64,000 nt of DNA. Origin: an uncultured Victivallales bacterium. GTDB taxonomy: Bacteria; Verrucomicrobiota; Lentisphaeria; Victivallales; UBA1829. The notes below the pieces were generated by a model. It was given only the letters and a program-made list of their open reading frames with translations. It was not told where the DNA came from and did not search any database. A program made the translations under genes and the position numbers. Of the stretch, positions 53,734 through 62,783 are shown in pieces. The stretch spans positions 62,001 to 126,000 of the forward strand of contig CAKUJH010000003.1 of NCBI GenBank assembly GCA_934661375.1, written 5' to 3'. Positions within the stretch are counted from its first letter, which is position 1. Every line of letters begins with the position of its first letter.

Positions 53734-55029
53734 ATGCCCAATTACATGTACACGGCAATGGACGCCAGCGGCAAGGAACAGAAAGGCCGGAAAGAGGCTG
53801 CTTCGGAGGAGGAAATTTCCATATTTCTGAAGAATCAGGGCTTGTTCCCCACTTCGATCAAACTTGCCGACAAGGCCGCCGCGAAGGCTGCTGCCGCAGC
53901 CAAAGCCGCAAAAGCCAAAGGCGGCGCGAATGCCAAAAAGAAAGCCGGCGGCGGACTCAATATGAATATCAGCCTGGGACCGTCGGTGATCAAAAGCAAG
54001 GATCTGACGATCCTGACCCGTCAGATGGCTATTCTGCTGGATGCAGGTCTGCCGCTGATCCGTTCGCTGAAAACCCTGTCCCGCCAGGCAAAAAACCCGA
54101 TCGTCAAAAAAACACTGGACGAAACATCCGGGTCGGTCGAAGGCGGTTCCACTTTTTCGGAGGCGCTGGCGCAGCACCCGAAATCGTTCGATAAACTGTA
54201 CCTGAACATGATCCGCGCCGGTGAAGCCGCCGGTAAACTGGAACTGATTCTGAACCGTCTGGCGACTTTCCGCGAAAAAGCCGCCAAGATTCAGGGCAAA
54301 GTCAAGTCCGCCATGGTGTACCCGTCCATCATCATCACGGTCGCCGTGCTGATCACTTCCGGACTGATGATTTTCATCGTGCCGAAGTTTGAAAAGACCT
54401 TCACCGAACTGCTGGAAGGCGACCCGCTGCCGGGGCTGACTCAGTTTGTCATGGGCATCAGTAAATTCATGATCAACAATGTGGCATATATCATCCCCGG
54501 CATCATCGGGTTCATCATTGCCTTCAAACTGATTCTGAAAATTCCATTCCTGCGGTTTTACATTGACTGGGTCAAGTACAACATGCCGCTGATCGGACCG
54601 ATTATTTCGCGTACGGCAATTTCCAAATTCGCCCGTACCCTGGGAACTCTGATGGGTTCCGGTGTGCCGATTCTGAACGCATTGAACATCGTGAAGGAAA
54701 CCTCCGGCAACGAAGTCGTGGCGCAGGCGGTGCAGAAAGTGTATGACGCGGTCAAGGAAGGCGAAGGCATGGCGGGTCCGCTTCAGGCAACCAAAATCTT
54801 CCCCGAAATGGTGATCAGTATGATTGAAGTCGGTGAAGAAACCGGTAAACTCCCTGAAATGCTGGACAAAATTGCCGACACCTACGATGAAGAAGTCGAC
54901 AACGCCGTGGCGGCTCTGACCTCCATGATTGAACCGATCATGATGGTCGGTCTGGCGGTGGTCATCGGCGGTATCGTTATCGCCATGTTCATGCCGATGA
55001 TTAAGATCATCGAAAAACTGGAATCCTGA
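53734..55029 (+). CDS. pilC: Type II secretion/type IV pilus inner-membrane platform PilC-like
   Basis: This 431-residue protein is the GspF/PilC platform. It has an N-terminal Ala/Lys-rich linker (about 45-80), two cytoplasmic T2SSF domains starting LTRQMAILLDAGLPLIRSL and FARTLGTLMGSGVPILNAL, and three transmembrane segments near 190-215, 250-275 and 400-425. The EVGEETGKLPEML motif is characteristic. GGAG lies 9-10 bases before the ATG. It converts the ATPase stroke into extrusion of pilins. The cognate pilins are not adjacent. Confidence 0.93.
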   Translation: MPNYMYTAMDASGKEQKGRKEAASEEEISIFLKNQGLFPTSIKLADKAAAKAAAAAKAAKAKGGANAKKKAGGGLNMNISLGPSVIKSKDLTILTRQMAILLDAGLPLIRSLKTLSRQAKNPIVKKTLDETSGSVEGGSTFSEALAQHPKSFDKLYLNMIRAGEAAGKLELILNRLATFREKAAKIQGKVKSAMVYPSIIITVAVLITSGLMIFIVPKFEKTFTELLEGDPLPGLTQFVMGISKFMINNVAYIIPGIIGFIIAFKLILKIPFLRFYIDWVKYNMPLIGPIISRTAISKFARTLGTLMGSGVPILNALNIVKETSGNEVVAQAVQKVYDAVKEGEGMAGPLQATKIFPEMVISMIEVGEETGKLPEMLDKIADTYDEEVDNAVAALTSMIEPIMMVGLAVVIGGIVIAMFMPMIKIIEKLES

Positions 55030-55754
55030 TGTCCCTTGAAAACATGCTCAGAATCCTGAATATCGGCAATACCCATGTTCAGGTCATAGATTCAGATGGT
55101 GCGGAGTTTCTCCTGCGGGAAACACTCCCCACCAGCCGTTTTGATTCTCTGCCGGTGGAACTGTTCAACTGTCCGCTGGCGGTTTCTTCCGTCGTACCCA
55201 CGTTGACTGAAAAAATGAAACAGCGCGGTGCATTCGTGATCTCTTCCCGGCAGCCGCTGCCGTTCCGGGTATCGGGGCTGGACATCTCCACTGTCGGCGC
55301 AGACCGGCTTGCCAATGCCGCGGCTCTGCTGGACGGTCCGCTGCCCGCGCTGGCGGTTGATTTCGGAACCGCGGTTACCTTTGAATATGTAACAGCCGAA
55401 GGCGAATTCGCCGGCGGAGCCATTCTGCCGGGACGCATGCTCCTGCGCAAAGCACTGCATGACTATACGGCGCAGCTGCCGCTGATCCCGCTGCATGAGG
55501 AAACGGCGGAAATTCCCGGCAGGAACACGGCGGACGCCATGCGGATCGGCACGGACAACGCATCTCTGGGCGCGGTGCGGGAGCTGATCCGGGAATGGCG
55601 CGGACTCTGCGGTTCATCTGTCCTGCGGGTAACGGCCTGCGGCGGCGACCGGCACTTTTTTCTGAAACATCTGGACGGGCTGACGGACGGCGGTGATTTT
55701 TTCACCATCCGCGGGATCCGCCGGCTCTGGGAGCATTCACATCATGCGGGTTAA
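55029..55754 (+). CDS. coaX: Type III pantothenate kinase
   Basis: This 241-residue kinase starts coenzyme A biosynthesis. It has the N-terminal phosphate loop ILNIGNTHVQV, the central GADRLANAAALL and ALAVDFGTAVTFEYV motifs, and the GGAILPGRMLLRKAL segment. The start at 55029 overlaps the pilC stop by one base (TGATG); ATG 55044 is also possible and gives the more usual length. It is closely followed by trpF with an 11-base overlap. Confidence 0.9.
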   Translation: MSLENMLRILNIGNTHVQVIDSDGAEFLLRETLPTSRFDSLPVELFNCPLAVSSVVPTLTEKMKQRGAFVISSRQPLPFRVSGLDISTVGADRLANAAALLDGPLPALAVDFGTAVTFEYVTAEGEFAGGAILPGRMLLRKALHDYTAQLPLIPLHEETAEIPGRNTADAMRIGTDNASLGAVRELIREWRGLCGSSVLRVTACGGDRHFFLKHLDGLTDGGDFFTIRGIRRLWEHSHHAG

Positions 55755-56415
55755 GATTTGCGGAATCCGGAACGAACGTGAACTGGAATGTGCCGTGGCG
55801 GCAGGAGCGGATGCTGTCGGATTTCTGGTTGGACAGCGTCATCCGTCGCCGCATTTCATTCTGCCGGAACATGCCCGGCGGCTGGCTTCACAGCTGCCGC
55901 CGTTCATCACACCGGTACTGGTTACGCATCTGACGGAACCCGCCGAGATTCTTCAGCTGGCGGACAGTACTTCGATCACCACAATCCAGCTGCATGGAGG
56001 AAGCCGTCCGGAACAGATTCTGCCGCTGCGGAAACGTCTGGAAGGTGCCGGAAAACTGATTTTTGCCGTGCATATCGGAGTTCTGCCGGAAGAAGTGTCG
56101 GCTGCCGCCGCACCGTATGAGGATCTGGTGGATGCGTTTCTGCTGGACAGCTATGACGCTGTTACGGGGAAAGTCGGCGGAACCGGCAAGACGCACAACT
56201 GGAAACTCAGCGCCCGTTTTGCGGAAACGACCCGGCGTCCGGTCATTCTTGCCGGCGGGCTGAATCCCGATAATGTGACACGCGCCATTCAGACGGTTCA
56301 TCCGTTTGCCGTGGATGCCAATACTGCGCTGCGTCCGTTCGGAGAACTGGACCGGAAAACCGCCGCGGCTTTTGTCCGGAACGCGCATCTCTGTGCGGAG
56401 CCGGATATTCCATAA
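55744..56415 (+). CDS. trpF: Phosphoribosylanthranilate isomerase
   Basis: This 223-residue TIM-barrel enzyme of tryptophan synthesis has VKICGIRN with the catalytic Cys, the AVAAGADAVGFL stretch, TTIQLHG, and the C-terminal VILAGGLNPDNV with AVDANTALR (the place of the usual DxxSGVE). The last motif is changed (DANTAL in place of DVSSGVE), so some functional divergence is possible. The ATG at 55744 overlaps coaX. No other trp genes are nearby. Confidence 0.8.
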   Translation: MRVKICGIRNERELECAVAAGADAVGFLVGQRHPSPHFILPEHARRLASQLPPFITPVLVTHLTEPAEILQLADSTSITTIQLHGGSRPEQILPLRKRLEGAGKLIFAVHIGVLPEEVSAAAAPYEDLVDAFLLDSYDAVTGKVGGTGKTHNWKLSARFAETTRRPVILAGGLNPDNVTRAIQTVHPFAVDANTALRPFGELDRKTAAAFVRNAHLCAEPDIP

Positions 56416-56437
56416 AACAGAACCCGGAGGTTGAAAG

Positions 56438-56719
56438 ATGGACATCGTTGTTGTTGACGGAATTGAAATGAAGGCTTATACTATTCCTACACCGCATACG
56501 GTGATTCTGGTCATCCGCGCGGCAAAAGGGCTGCTCGGATGCGGTTACATCAGCCTTGCTCCAGCGGAAAAACTGCATGATGCGCTGGCAATTGTTACCG
56601 GGGTGAGTTCCTATGATGATATGCTTGCCGCGGAAATCCGTCAGGTTTCCGGAGCTGCCCGCGAACTGGGAATCGTTCCCGGCATGACCGGCAAAGAAGC
56701 CCTGTTGAAACTTTCCTGA
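56438..56719 (+). CDS. DUF1805 (YunC-like) small protein
   Basis: This 93-residue protein matches the small YunC/DUF1805 family, with PHTVILVIRAAKGLLGCGYIS and the Asp/Glu-rich SYDDMLAAEIR. No enzyme activity is established. CCGGAGG lies 8 bases before the ATG. It is followed by the bidirectional terminator. Confidence 0.85.
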   Translation: MDIVVVDGIEMKAYTIPTPHTVILVIRAAKGLLGCGYISLAPAEKLHDALAIVTGVSSYDDMLAAEIRQVSGAARELGIVPGMTGKEALLKLS

Positions 56720-56732
56720 TCCCGCACAAACA

Positions 56733-56790
56733 ATAAAAAACGGCATGGATGCAGAATTTTGATTTCTGTCCATGCCGTTTCTGTTTTTCA
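56733..56790. terminator. Bidirectional terminator between the DUF1805 gene and metY
   Basis: AAACGGCATGGA (56738-56749) pairs with TCCATGCCGTTT (56769-56780), with a further CAGAA/TTCTG step inside. A tract of A on the left and CTGTTTTT on the right serve the two converging transcripts. Confidence 0.85.
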
Positions 56791-56796
56791 GGACGG

Positions 56797-58068
56797 TCAG
56801 ATCAGTTTCAGCGCATTGTCCAGCGCACCGATGATGTCATCAATGTTTTCCAGTCCGATGGAGAGCCGGATCAGTTCCGGAGGCAGTCCTGCCTTGATCT
56901 GATCTTCCGCGCTCAGCTGGGAATGTGTCGTACTGGCAGGATGGATGATCAGACTTTTCGCGTCGCCGACATTGGCGATGATCGTGAACAGATCCACATT
57001 GTCCACCAGGTGCTGTGCTTCTTTTGCGCCGCCCCTGATGCCGAAAACGACCATTCCGTTGGCGCCGTTGGGAAGATACTTTTTCGCCAGTTCGTTGAAG
57101 CCGGGATACTTCACCCAGGCGACCTTCGGATGATTTTTCAGGAAATTCGCCACAGCCAGACCGTTTTCGCTGTGCCGGGCAGTACGCAGCGGAAGGGATT
57201 CCAGCCCCTGCAGGAAAATCCACGCCGCATCCGGCGCAAGAGTCGGTCCCTGATTACGCAGTCCGACCGTGCGCAGACGCAGGATGAATGCCAGACTGTT
57301 GTTCTCGCCCAGATCGTGCGCGAAGCGCAGTCCGTGATACCCGCGGTCCGGCTCATTGTAAAGAGCGAATTTTGGGTCGGACCAGTCGAAAGTGCCGGCA
57401 TCGATTATAGCTCCGCCGATGGCAGTTCCGTGTCCGCCGATCCACTTGGAGAGCGAATGAATCACGATATTGGCGCCGTGTTCGATCGGACGCAGCAAAG
57501 TCGGCGGCGTGAATGTGGAGTCCACGATCAGCGGCAGATGATGTTTCCGGGCAATTGCGGCATATCCTTCGATATCGGCAATATCCAGTCCCGGATTGCC
57601 GACGGATTCAATGTAGATGGCGCGGGTTCGTTCGTTGATGGCGGCTTCGACGGCAGGAAAATCGTTGAGATTGGTGAAATTGACTTTGATTCCCTGCTGC
57701 GGCAGAATGGCGTCGAACTGCGTGTAGGTTCCGCCGTAGAGATTGTTGGCGGAAACAATTTCATCGTCCTGCCGGGCAATATTGGTGATGGTGAAATAAA
57801 TGGCTGCGGTGCCGGAGGAAAGAGCCAGCGCGGCTTTTCCGCCTTCCAGCGCGGCAAGACGTTTTTCCAGGACGTCTTCCGTCGGGTTCATGAGCCGGGC
57901 GTAAATGTTTCCGGATTCGCGCAGTCCGAACAGATCCGCACCGTGCTGCGAACTGCGGAACGCGTATGCCGTAGTCCGGTAAACCGGAACGGCACGGGAA
58001 AGAGTGGTCGGGTCCGGAACCTGTCCGGCGTGAATAGCGAGTGTTTCGATATGATAATTCTTGCTCAT
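56797..58068 (-). CDS. metY: O-acetylhomoserine sulfhydrylase (MetY/CysK-like PLP enzyme)
   Basis: This 423-residue Cys/Met metabolism PLP enzyme converts O-acetylhomoserine and sulfide to homocysteine. The start ETLAIHAGQVPDPTT is typical, as are AVPVYRTTAYAF and NIYARLMNPTEDVLEKRLAALEGG. The PLP lysine is in VIHSLSKWIGGHG. The C-terminal IANVGDAKSLIIHPASTTHSQLS is the MetY-type signature. AGGAG lies 9 bases before the ATG. A long 5' leader precedes it. Confidence 0.92.
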   Translation of the reverse strand: MSKNYHIETLAIHAGQVPDPTTLSRAVPVYRTTAYAFRSSQHGADLFGLRESGNIYARLMNPTEDVLEKRLAALEGGKAALALSSGTAAIYFTITNIARQDDEIVSANNLYGGTYTQFDAILPQQGIKVNFTNLNDFPAVEAAINERTRAIYIESVGNPGLDIADIEGYAAIARKHHLPLIVDSTFTPPTLLRPIEHGANIVIHSLSKWIGGHGTAIGGAIIDAGTFDWSDPKFALYNEPDRGYHGLRFAHDLGENNSLAFILRLRTVGLRNQGPTLAPDAAWIFLQGLESLPLRTARHSENGLAVANFLKNHPKVAWVKYPGFNELAKKYLPNGANGMVVFGIRGGAKEAQHLVDNVDLFTIIANVGDAKSLIIHPASTTHSQLSAEDQIKAGLPPELIRLSIGLENIDDIIGALDNALKLI

Positions 58069-58330
58069 AGAGAGTGTCTCCTGTTTTTTATTTTCTGTTC
58101 TGCTGTTCTGTATTTTGTGATCTCCGGGTCAGCGGCGGCACATTCGATGAACCATTCCGGCTGAACCTGTTTCCCGGAGACGCGGGCGGCGAAACGCATC
58201 CTTCATCATTTTTTCTTTTCGCACTCCTTATCTCTACTTTTTTAATCGTGTTTATTGCTCAAAAAAAGAACCATTTGCATGGTTTTCCTGTTCAATGCAG
58301 TCAATATACATCGGAAAAATCAAAAGTCAA
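58069..58330 (-). promoter_or_regulatory. Long metY leader with promoter, terminator-like hairpin and small ORF
   Basis: On the minus strand AGTCAA/AATATA (58325-58330 and 58303-58308, read TTGACT and TATATT) form a promoter with a 16-base spacer. A six-base stem (58269-58274 with 58279-58284) followed by TTCTTTTTTT resembles an early terminator. Further down, TCTCCGGG (58121-58128) pairs with CCCGGAGA (58173-58180), with a TCAGC/GCTGA step inside, and a 26-codon frame from ATG 58209 to 58129 with four Met codons overlaps that stem. No known SAM-riboswitch motif was found. Control by attenuation is possible. Confidence 0.45.
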
Positions 58331-58473
58331 GAGCAAAAGATGATTATCTTAGTAGATTTTTCAATATTTTCCTGTTCCTGCCGTTTTTTTGCTGAAATGC
58401 GCTTTATTTTCCGCGGCATGATGTTATATTATATGCCTGTATTTCCATAAAAAACAGCAAAGGATGAAAGACC
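58331..58473. other. Intergenic region upstream of the lipoprotein gene
   Basis: AT-rich, no gene. TATATT-type sequence near 58425-58435 is a likely -10 for the lipoprotein gene, 40-50 bases before its ATG. Divergent metY promoter lies on the other side. Confidence 0.4.
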
Positions 58474-59091
58474 ATGAAAAAAGCATTTCTCTTCGCCGCC
58501 GCTGCCGTAACGCTCCTGATTGCAGGGTGTTCTTCGCCGCGGGTAACTGACACGAAGCGTTCCGCCGTGGAACAGTATCTGCTCGCCGTTACCATTGAAC
58601 GCCTGAGCGCCCATGCCGGACTGGAAAAATATGCCGGCAAAAAAGTTTATTTCGATTACAGCTATCTGGTCACTCAGGATGACAAACAGTATCTGCAGGG
58701 ACGTCTGGAAATGATCATGGCGCGGGCGAACAGCGTTGTGGTTGCGAAACAGGCGGACGCCGACATCATGATACAGCCGCTGTGCGGAGTTCTTGCCACC
58801 GATTACGACACCATCCTGCTGGGTACTCCGGCTCTGCCGGTTCCGGTTCCGCAGACCGACCTGAGCATTGTCATTCCGGAAATCCCGATTTTCAAACTTT
58901 ACAACCGCCGCGCCTACGGTCGCATGGCATTCAATATTTTCGACGCCAAGACCCGCAAACCGCTGGACACCATTCCGATGATCAATGCCAGCACATATTT
59001 CAAGAACTGGATTATCCTGCTGATCCCGTTCAAAACCTACAATTTCAACATGCGGGACACCAAAGATACGGATATCATTTTCGATCTTTGA
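58474..59091 (+). CDS. Lipoprotein of unknown function
   Basis: This 205-residue predicted lipoprotein has the lipobox LLIAGC at about residue 19. The mature part is mixed alpha/beta with a conserved-looking PLPVPVPQTDLSIVIPEI-type proline-rich strand. Near its end are IPIFKLYNRRAYGRMAFNIFD and the final ILLIPFKTYNFNMRD. No family is assigned. The ATG has AAAGGA 9-10 bases upstream. A terminator follows. Confidence 0.75.
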   Translation: MKKAFLFAAAAVTLLIAGCSSPRVTDTKRSAVEQYLLAVTIERLSAHAGLEKYAGKKVYFDYSYLVTQDDKQYLQGRLEMIMARANSVVVAKQADADIMIQPLCGVLATDYDTILLGTPALPVPVPQTDLSIVIPEIPIFKLYNRRAYGRMAFNIFDAKTRKPLDTIPMINASTYFKNWIILLIPFKTYNFNMRDTKDTDIIFDL

Positions 59092-59109
59092 GTCCGAAGC
59101 AAAATCAGG

Positions 59110-59149
59110 AACACCGGTCCCGTCTATACGCGCCGCCGGTGTTTTTTTT
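59110..59149 (+). terminator. Terminator after the lipoprotein
   Basis: AACACCGG (59110-59117) and CCGGTGTT (59136-59143) form an eight-base stem followed by a run of eight T. Confidence 0.85.
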
Positions 59150-59245
59150 GACAGAAAGCCGGCATTTCTTGTTTTCTGCGGTTGAATGCGCGGAAAACCG
59201 TGATAGATTATGCTGAATGTTTTTACACAGAAAGGAGTCTGTACT

Positions 59246-60070
59246 ATGGCGATACATCCTACCGCAATCGTTTCTCCGAACGCGGTGATCGGGAAAAATG
59301 TGGAAATCGGACCGTATACGGTGATCGAAGACGATGTCCGGATCGGAGACGACTGCTGCATTGACGCCCATGTCAAGATCGGGCAGTACACAACCATCGG
59401 TCCCCGCTGCCGCATTTATTACGGCACCTTCATCGGCGAACCGCAGGACCACCGTTTTTACCGGGGGATCCAGTCTTATGTCGATATCGGTTCCGACACC
59501 GTGATTAGGGAATACGTTACGATTCACCGTCCGCCGTTTGAATTTCTCAAAACCGTGATCGGCAACAATGTCCTGCTGATGGCATTCGTCCACATCGCGC
59601 ATGACTGCGTGATCCAGGACAACGTCACCATCGCCAACAACACCGCCGTTTCCGGTCATGTCCAGATCGGACGCGGAGCCGTGATGAGCGGTTTTGCGCT
59701 GGTCCACCAGTTCAGCCGGATCGGAGCGCTGGCCATGATCGGCGCGAAAGGCATGCTGGTGCAGGACGTTCCCCCGTTCTGCATGCTTCAGGACAACTTC
59801 ATCACCGGTCCCAACACCATCGGGCTGCGCCGCGCGGGAATGAACAACGAGAGCCGTCTGGCGATCCGCCATGCGATCCGCACGTTCTTCTTCGAAGGGC
59901 TCAATGCGAAAAACGCGCTGGAAGAAATCGAACGCGGCAGGATGACCCCGGAAGTACAGCTGTTCGTCAGCTTCATCAAGGAATCCCACCGCGGCATCAT
60001 GCCGGGCAATCCGAAGTTCGTCGGCATTTCCGATGAACAGCGGGACTCCATGGCGGTTCAGGCTCACTGA
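59246..60070 (+). CDS. lpxA: UDP-N-acetylglucosamine acyltransferase LpxA
   Basis: This 274-residue trimeric left-handed beta-helix enzyme adds the first acyl chain of lipid A. It has hexapeptide repeats from residue 2 (IHPTAIVSPNAVIGKNV) to about 170, the catalytic His in LLMAFVHIAHDC, and the C-terminal helical part with GLRRAGMNNESRLAIRHA. Length is typical. The ATG at 59246 with AAAGGAG 8 bases upstream was preferred over an earlier in-frame start. It implies an LPS outer membrane; other lpx genes are not in the window. Confidence 0.95.
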   Translation: MAIHPTAIVSPNAVIGKNVEIGPYTVIEDDVRIGDDCCIDAHVKIGQYTTIGPRCRIYYGTFIGEPQDHRFYRGIQSYVDIGSDTVIREYVTIHRPPFEFLKTVIGNNVLLMAFVHIAHDCVIQDNVTIANNTAVSGHVQIGRGAVMSGFALVHQFSRIGALAMIGAKGMLVQDVPPFCMLQDNFITGPNTIGLRRAGMNNESRLAIRHAIRTFFFEGLNAKNALEEIERGRMTPEVQLFVSFIKESHRGIMPGNPKFVGISDEQRDSMAVQAH

Positions 60071-60106
60071 ACCGGGGCCTTTTCCGGAAAACAGGATGAC
60101 GCCGTT

Positions 60107-61453
60107 TCACAGGACGTCATCCTGTCCTTCTTTGAACTTGTAAACTTCTTCCTCGGTGCTGGAGAAGGTGAGATGGTAATGCTCAATGATCCAGCGGACC
60201 ACATTCGGCACGGGCAGTGTCGTAACAATGGAAAGCACGATGATGGCGTTGAAGAAATTGTCATCGAGCATTCCCAGCTCCTTGCCGATCGCCGCGGCCG
60301 CCAGCGTGGCGGAAAGCTGCGGAACCGTCATGACCCCGGCGCAGACGCCTTCGCTGCTTTTGAAGCCGGAAAGCCGCATGGCCAGCCAGCCGGAAAAGAT
60401 TTTGCTGGCGACCAGGCCGACCACGGTCCAGCCGATGATCCGCAGATTTCCCGGCGAATCGAAAATCACCCGCAGATTGGTCTGCATCCCGATGGAAATG
60501 AACAGGAACGGGATCAGGAAGCCGTAACCGATCCCTTCGAATTTACGGAACATTTCTCCCGCGCGATGCACCACCCTGGACAGGCCGAGTCCCGCCAGGA
60601 ACGCGCCGACCACCAGATTGATTCCCAGAAATTCCCCCAGCAGGACCGCCAGCAGCACAATAAAAATAAACGAGGTGATGGTGCCGTCCTCGCCTTTCAG
60701 CACATTCACAATGCAGCTGCCGAGACGCGGAACGACCAGCAGCACGGTCAGGAAATAAATCAGCACGATCAGCAGGAAAAACACCGTGAACCAGCTGCCG
60801 AAAATTTTCGGGTCAATATAATCGAACAGCGACAGCGTTTTGTGCATGTTGCTGACCAGCGATTCCGCGACTTCCAGTTTTTTCATCTGCACTGAAACCG
60901 CCAGCAGCACAATGCTGGCAATATCCGTCACCACGGTGGAAATCAGAATCGCCGCACCGAAAAAAGTTTTGGTCAGCTTCAGTTCGCGGATCACCGGAAA
61001 AACGATGCCTACGGAATGGGAGGCGAACAGCGAGGCGTACAGCAGTTTGCCGGGAAAATCCGACTGTTCGAAATAACCGTAAACCAGATAGCCGGATATC
61101 GCCGGAAGCAGAAACGTCAGAACGCTCAGCAGAATAACCGGTTTGCGGTTGCCGTTGAACAGTCGGAAATCGGCTTCCATCCCGGCGAGCATCATGAGGA
61201 AAAGCAGTCCCAGCGAACCCAGCGAGTTGATCAGCGTCATGGAATGCGCCTCCACCACGGCGGCGGGCGTTCCCAGAAACGAGAGCAGCGGCGCAAGGTG
61301 ACCCAGCAGATTGAAACCGTTTTTTCCGATCAGCATCCCGACCAGCAGCAGGGAGATGATGGCGGGAATTTTGAATTTCCGCAGCGTGAACGGGATGATG
61401 GTCATCAATGCGATCAATACCAGAAAAAGAATCAGAAATGCGTCGTTGCTCAT
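60107..61453 (-). CDS. CPA2-type cation:proton antiporter
   Basis: This 448-residue membrane protein has about 12 hydrophobic segments. It has the CPA2 features FLMMLAGMEADFRLF, VVTDIASIVLLAV with the ion-binding Asp (TD pair), FLAGLGLSRVVHR and PFLFISIGMQTNL. The C-terminus lacks an RCK/TrkA-N domain, so it is a short form. Ion (Na+ or K+) is not determined. The ATG at 61453 has AAGG 7-8 bases upstream; 61483 is an alternative. Confidence 0.88.
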   Translation of the reverse strand: MSNDAFLILFLVLIALMTIIPFTLRKFKIPAIISLLLVGMLIGKNGFNLLGHLAPLLSFLGTPAAVVEAHSMTLINSLGSLGLLFLMMLAGMEADFRLFNGNRKPVILLSVLTFLLPAISGYLVYGYFEQSDFPGKLLYASLFASHSVGIVFPVIRELKLTKTFFGAAILISTVVTDIASIVLLAVSVQMKKLEVAESLVSNMHKTLSLFDYIDPKIFGSWFTVFFLLIVLIYFLTVLLVVPRLGSCIVNVLKGEDGTITSFIFIVLLAVLLGEFLGINLVVGAFLAGLGLSRVVHRAGEMFRKFEGIGYGFLIPFLFISIGMQTNLRVIFDSPGNLRIIGWTVVGLVASKIFSGWLAMRLSGFKSSEGVCAGVMTVPQLSATLAAAAIGKELGMLDDNFFNAIIVLSIVTTLPVPNVVRWIIEHYHLTFSSTEEEVYKFKEGQDDVL

Positions 61454-61580
61454 GATAAATACCTTGCTTTTTTTTATTCCCATGTTGTCCAGCTGATAGT
61501 TTACTGCCGGGAAAGCTGTTTTTCCAATGCGGAACAGCGAAAAAAACGGAAAATAATTTCATTTTTCTTTTTTCAGGGGG

Positions 61581-61632
61581 TTGACAAAAACCGTCTTATG
61601 ATGTATAATTGAATAGTATCAGATGGTATCAG
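61581..61632 (+). promoter_or_regulatory. Consensus promoter and direct-repeat operator of the GntR gene
   Basis: TTGACA (61581-61586) and TATAAT (61604-61609) with a 17-base spacer match sigma-70 consensus exactly. Directly downstream GTATCAG occurs twice (61616 and 61626), a ten-base period overlapping the start of transcription, which suggests repression, perhaps by the gene's own product. Confidence 0.7.
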
Positions 61633-61653
61633 GCTTAAAAACAGGGATGTGTC

Positions 61654-62754
61654 ATGACCGCTTTCGCTTTGAAAAAAGACAATCTTTACCAGGAACTCCG
61701 GCAGGAGATCCTTTCAGGACATTACGCTCCGGAAAGCAGACTGCCGAATGAACTGGATTTCTGCCGTCAGCTGGGCGTGGGAAAAGTAACCCTGCGGTCC
61801 GCACTGGAAAGATTGGAGAAAGACGGTCTGGTGATCCGGATGCCGGGCAAGGGAACTTTTGTCAGCGGGGCGGGATGCTCCAACCGGATTCTGGTGGGAA
61901 TCACCCGGGACTCCGGAATCGAACTGCCGCACAATTATATCCTGCCGGGAATCGAAGCCATGGCGGCGGAAACGGGTTTTGAAACGGAAGTCTGCTTCAT
62001 TGAATATCTGCGCTGTCTGCCGCAGGAGAAAGCGCTGCAGTTGCTGAAAGCAAAAAAACTGTTCGGCGTTCTGCTGGTGACCAGTTCGATTCAGCCGGAC
62101 GATCCGGAATATCTTCTGCTGAAACAGCTGAATGTGCCGGTTGTCGTGGTCCACGGCAATTATGAAGACCGCAAACGGGGTTTTGCGCTGCTTTACGCGG
62201 ATCAGCGGCGGGCATGGCGCGAGGGACTGGAATATCTGGCGCGGAAAGGACACCGCCGGGTCCGGATCATCAATGCCGCCGATGCGCACAACGTCCGCGG
62301 CTGGCAGCCCGAAGAATTGCGGGAACTGTTCCGGACTTTGGGTCTGGATACGGAAGGACCTCTGGTCTACAATGCGGCAAGAAATGCCGCGGCGATCCGG
62401 CAGACGGTGGAGCAGATGCTGTCTTCGGAAAAGGAACTGCCGTCCGCCGTGTTCTGCTATTCGGATTTCTTTGCGATCGACGTCATGCGCGCCTTGCAGG
62501 GAAAAGGACTGCGGATTCCGGAAGATATTGCGGTAATGGGCTTCTGCGGTTATCCGGGCGACACCTTATTGGATCCGCCGCTTTCCACCGTGGATTTCGG
62601 TTATGCCGACATCGGCAGAGGCGCGGTGAAGCTGCTGGCGGAATCCGCATCCTGGTTCAATGTCCCGGATGTCGCAGTTCCGCAGATTTCCACTCATTAT
62701 AAAATTGAGGAACGGGAATCCAGCCGTCTGATTCTGCGTGAATTCGCAATATAA
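61654..62754 (+). CDS. GntR/LacI-type transcriptional regulator
   Basis: This 366-residue protein has an N-terminal GntR winged helix (about 5-70: LYQELRQEILSGHYAPESRLPNE, LGVGKVTLRSALERLEKDGLV, GKGTFV) fused to a periplasmic-binding-protein-like sensor domain (about 80-345), with ILVGITRDSGIE, RAWREGLEYLARKGHRRVRIIN, YSDFFAIDVMRAL and PPLSTVDFGYADIGRGAVKLL. The layout is that of AraR-type regulators: a sugar ligand releases DNA. The next gene begins 30 bases later. Confidence 0.92.
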   Translation: MTAFALKKDNLYQELRQEILSGHYAPESRLPNELDFCRQLGVGKVTLRSALERLEKDGLVIRMPGKGTFVSGAGCSNRILVGITRDSGIELPHNYILPGIEAMAAETGFETEVCFIEYLRCLPQEKALQLLKAKKLFGVLLVTSSIQPDDPEYLLLKQLNVPVVVVHGNYEDRKRGFALLYADQRRAWREGLEYLARKGHRRVRIINAADAHNVRGWQPEELRELFRTLGLDTEGPLVYNAARNAAAIRQTVEQMLSSEKELPSAVFCYSDFFAIDVMRALQGKGLRIPEDIAVMGFCGYPGDTLLDPPLSTVDFGYADIGRGAVKLLAESASWFNVPDVAVPQISTHYKIEERESSRLILREFAI

Positions 62755-62783
62755 TATAAAACAACCCAGGGAAAGGGCAAAAA

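Noticed and set aside
52012..54177. A 721-codon open frame antisense to the second PilB gene and PilC
   Set aside because: The plus-strand products have all ATPase and PilC motifs; the antisense frame is a composition shadow.
58069..58300. SAM-I (S-box) or other named SAM riboswitch before metY
   Set aside because: The conserved S-box core sequences are not seen; the leader is reported as structured only.
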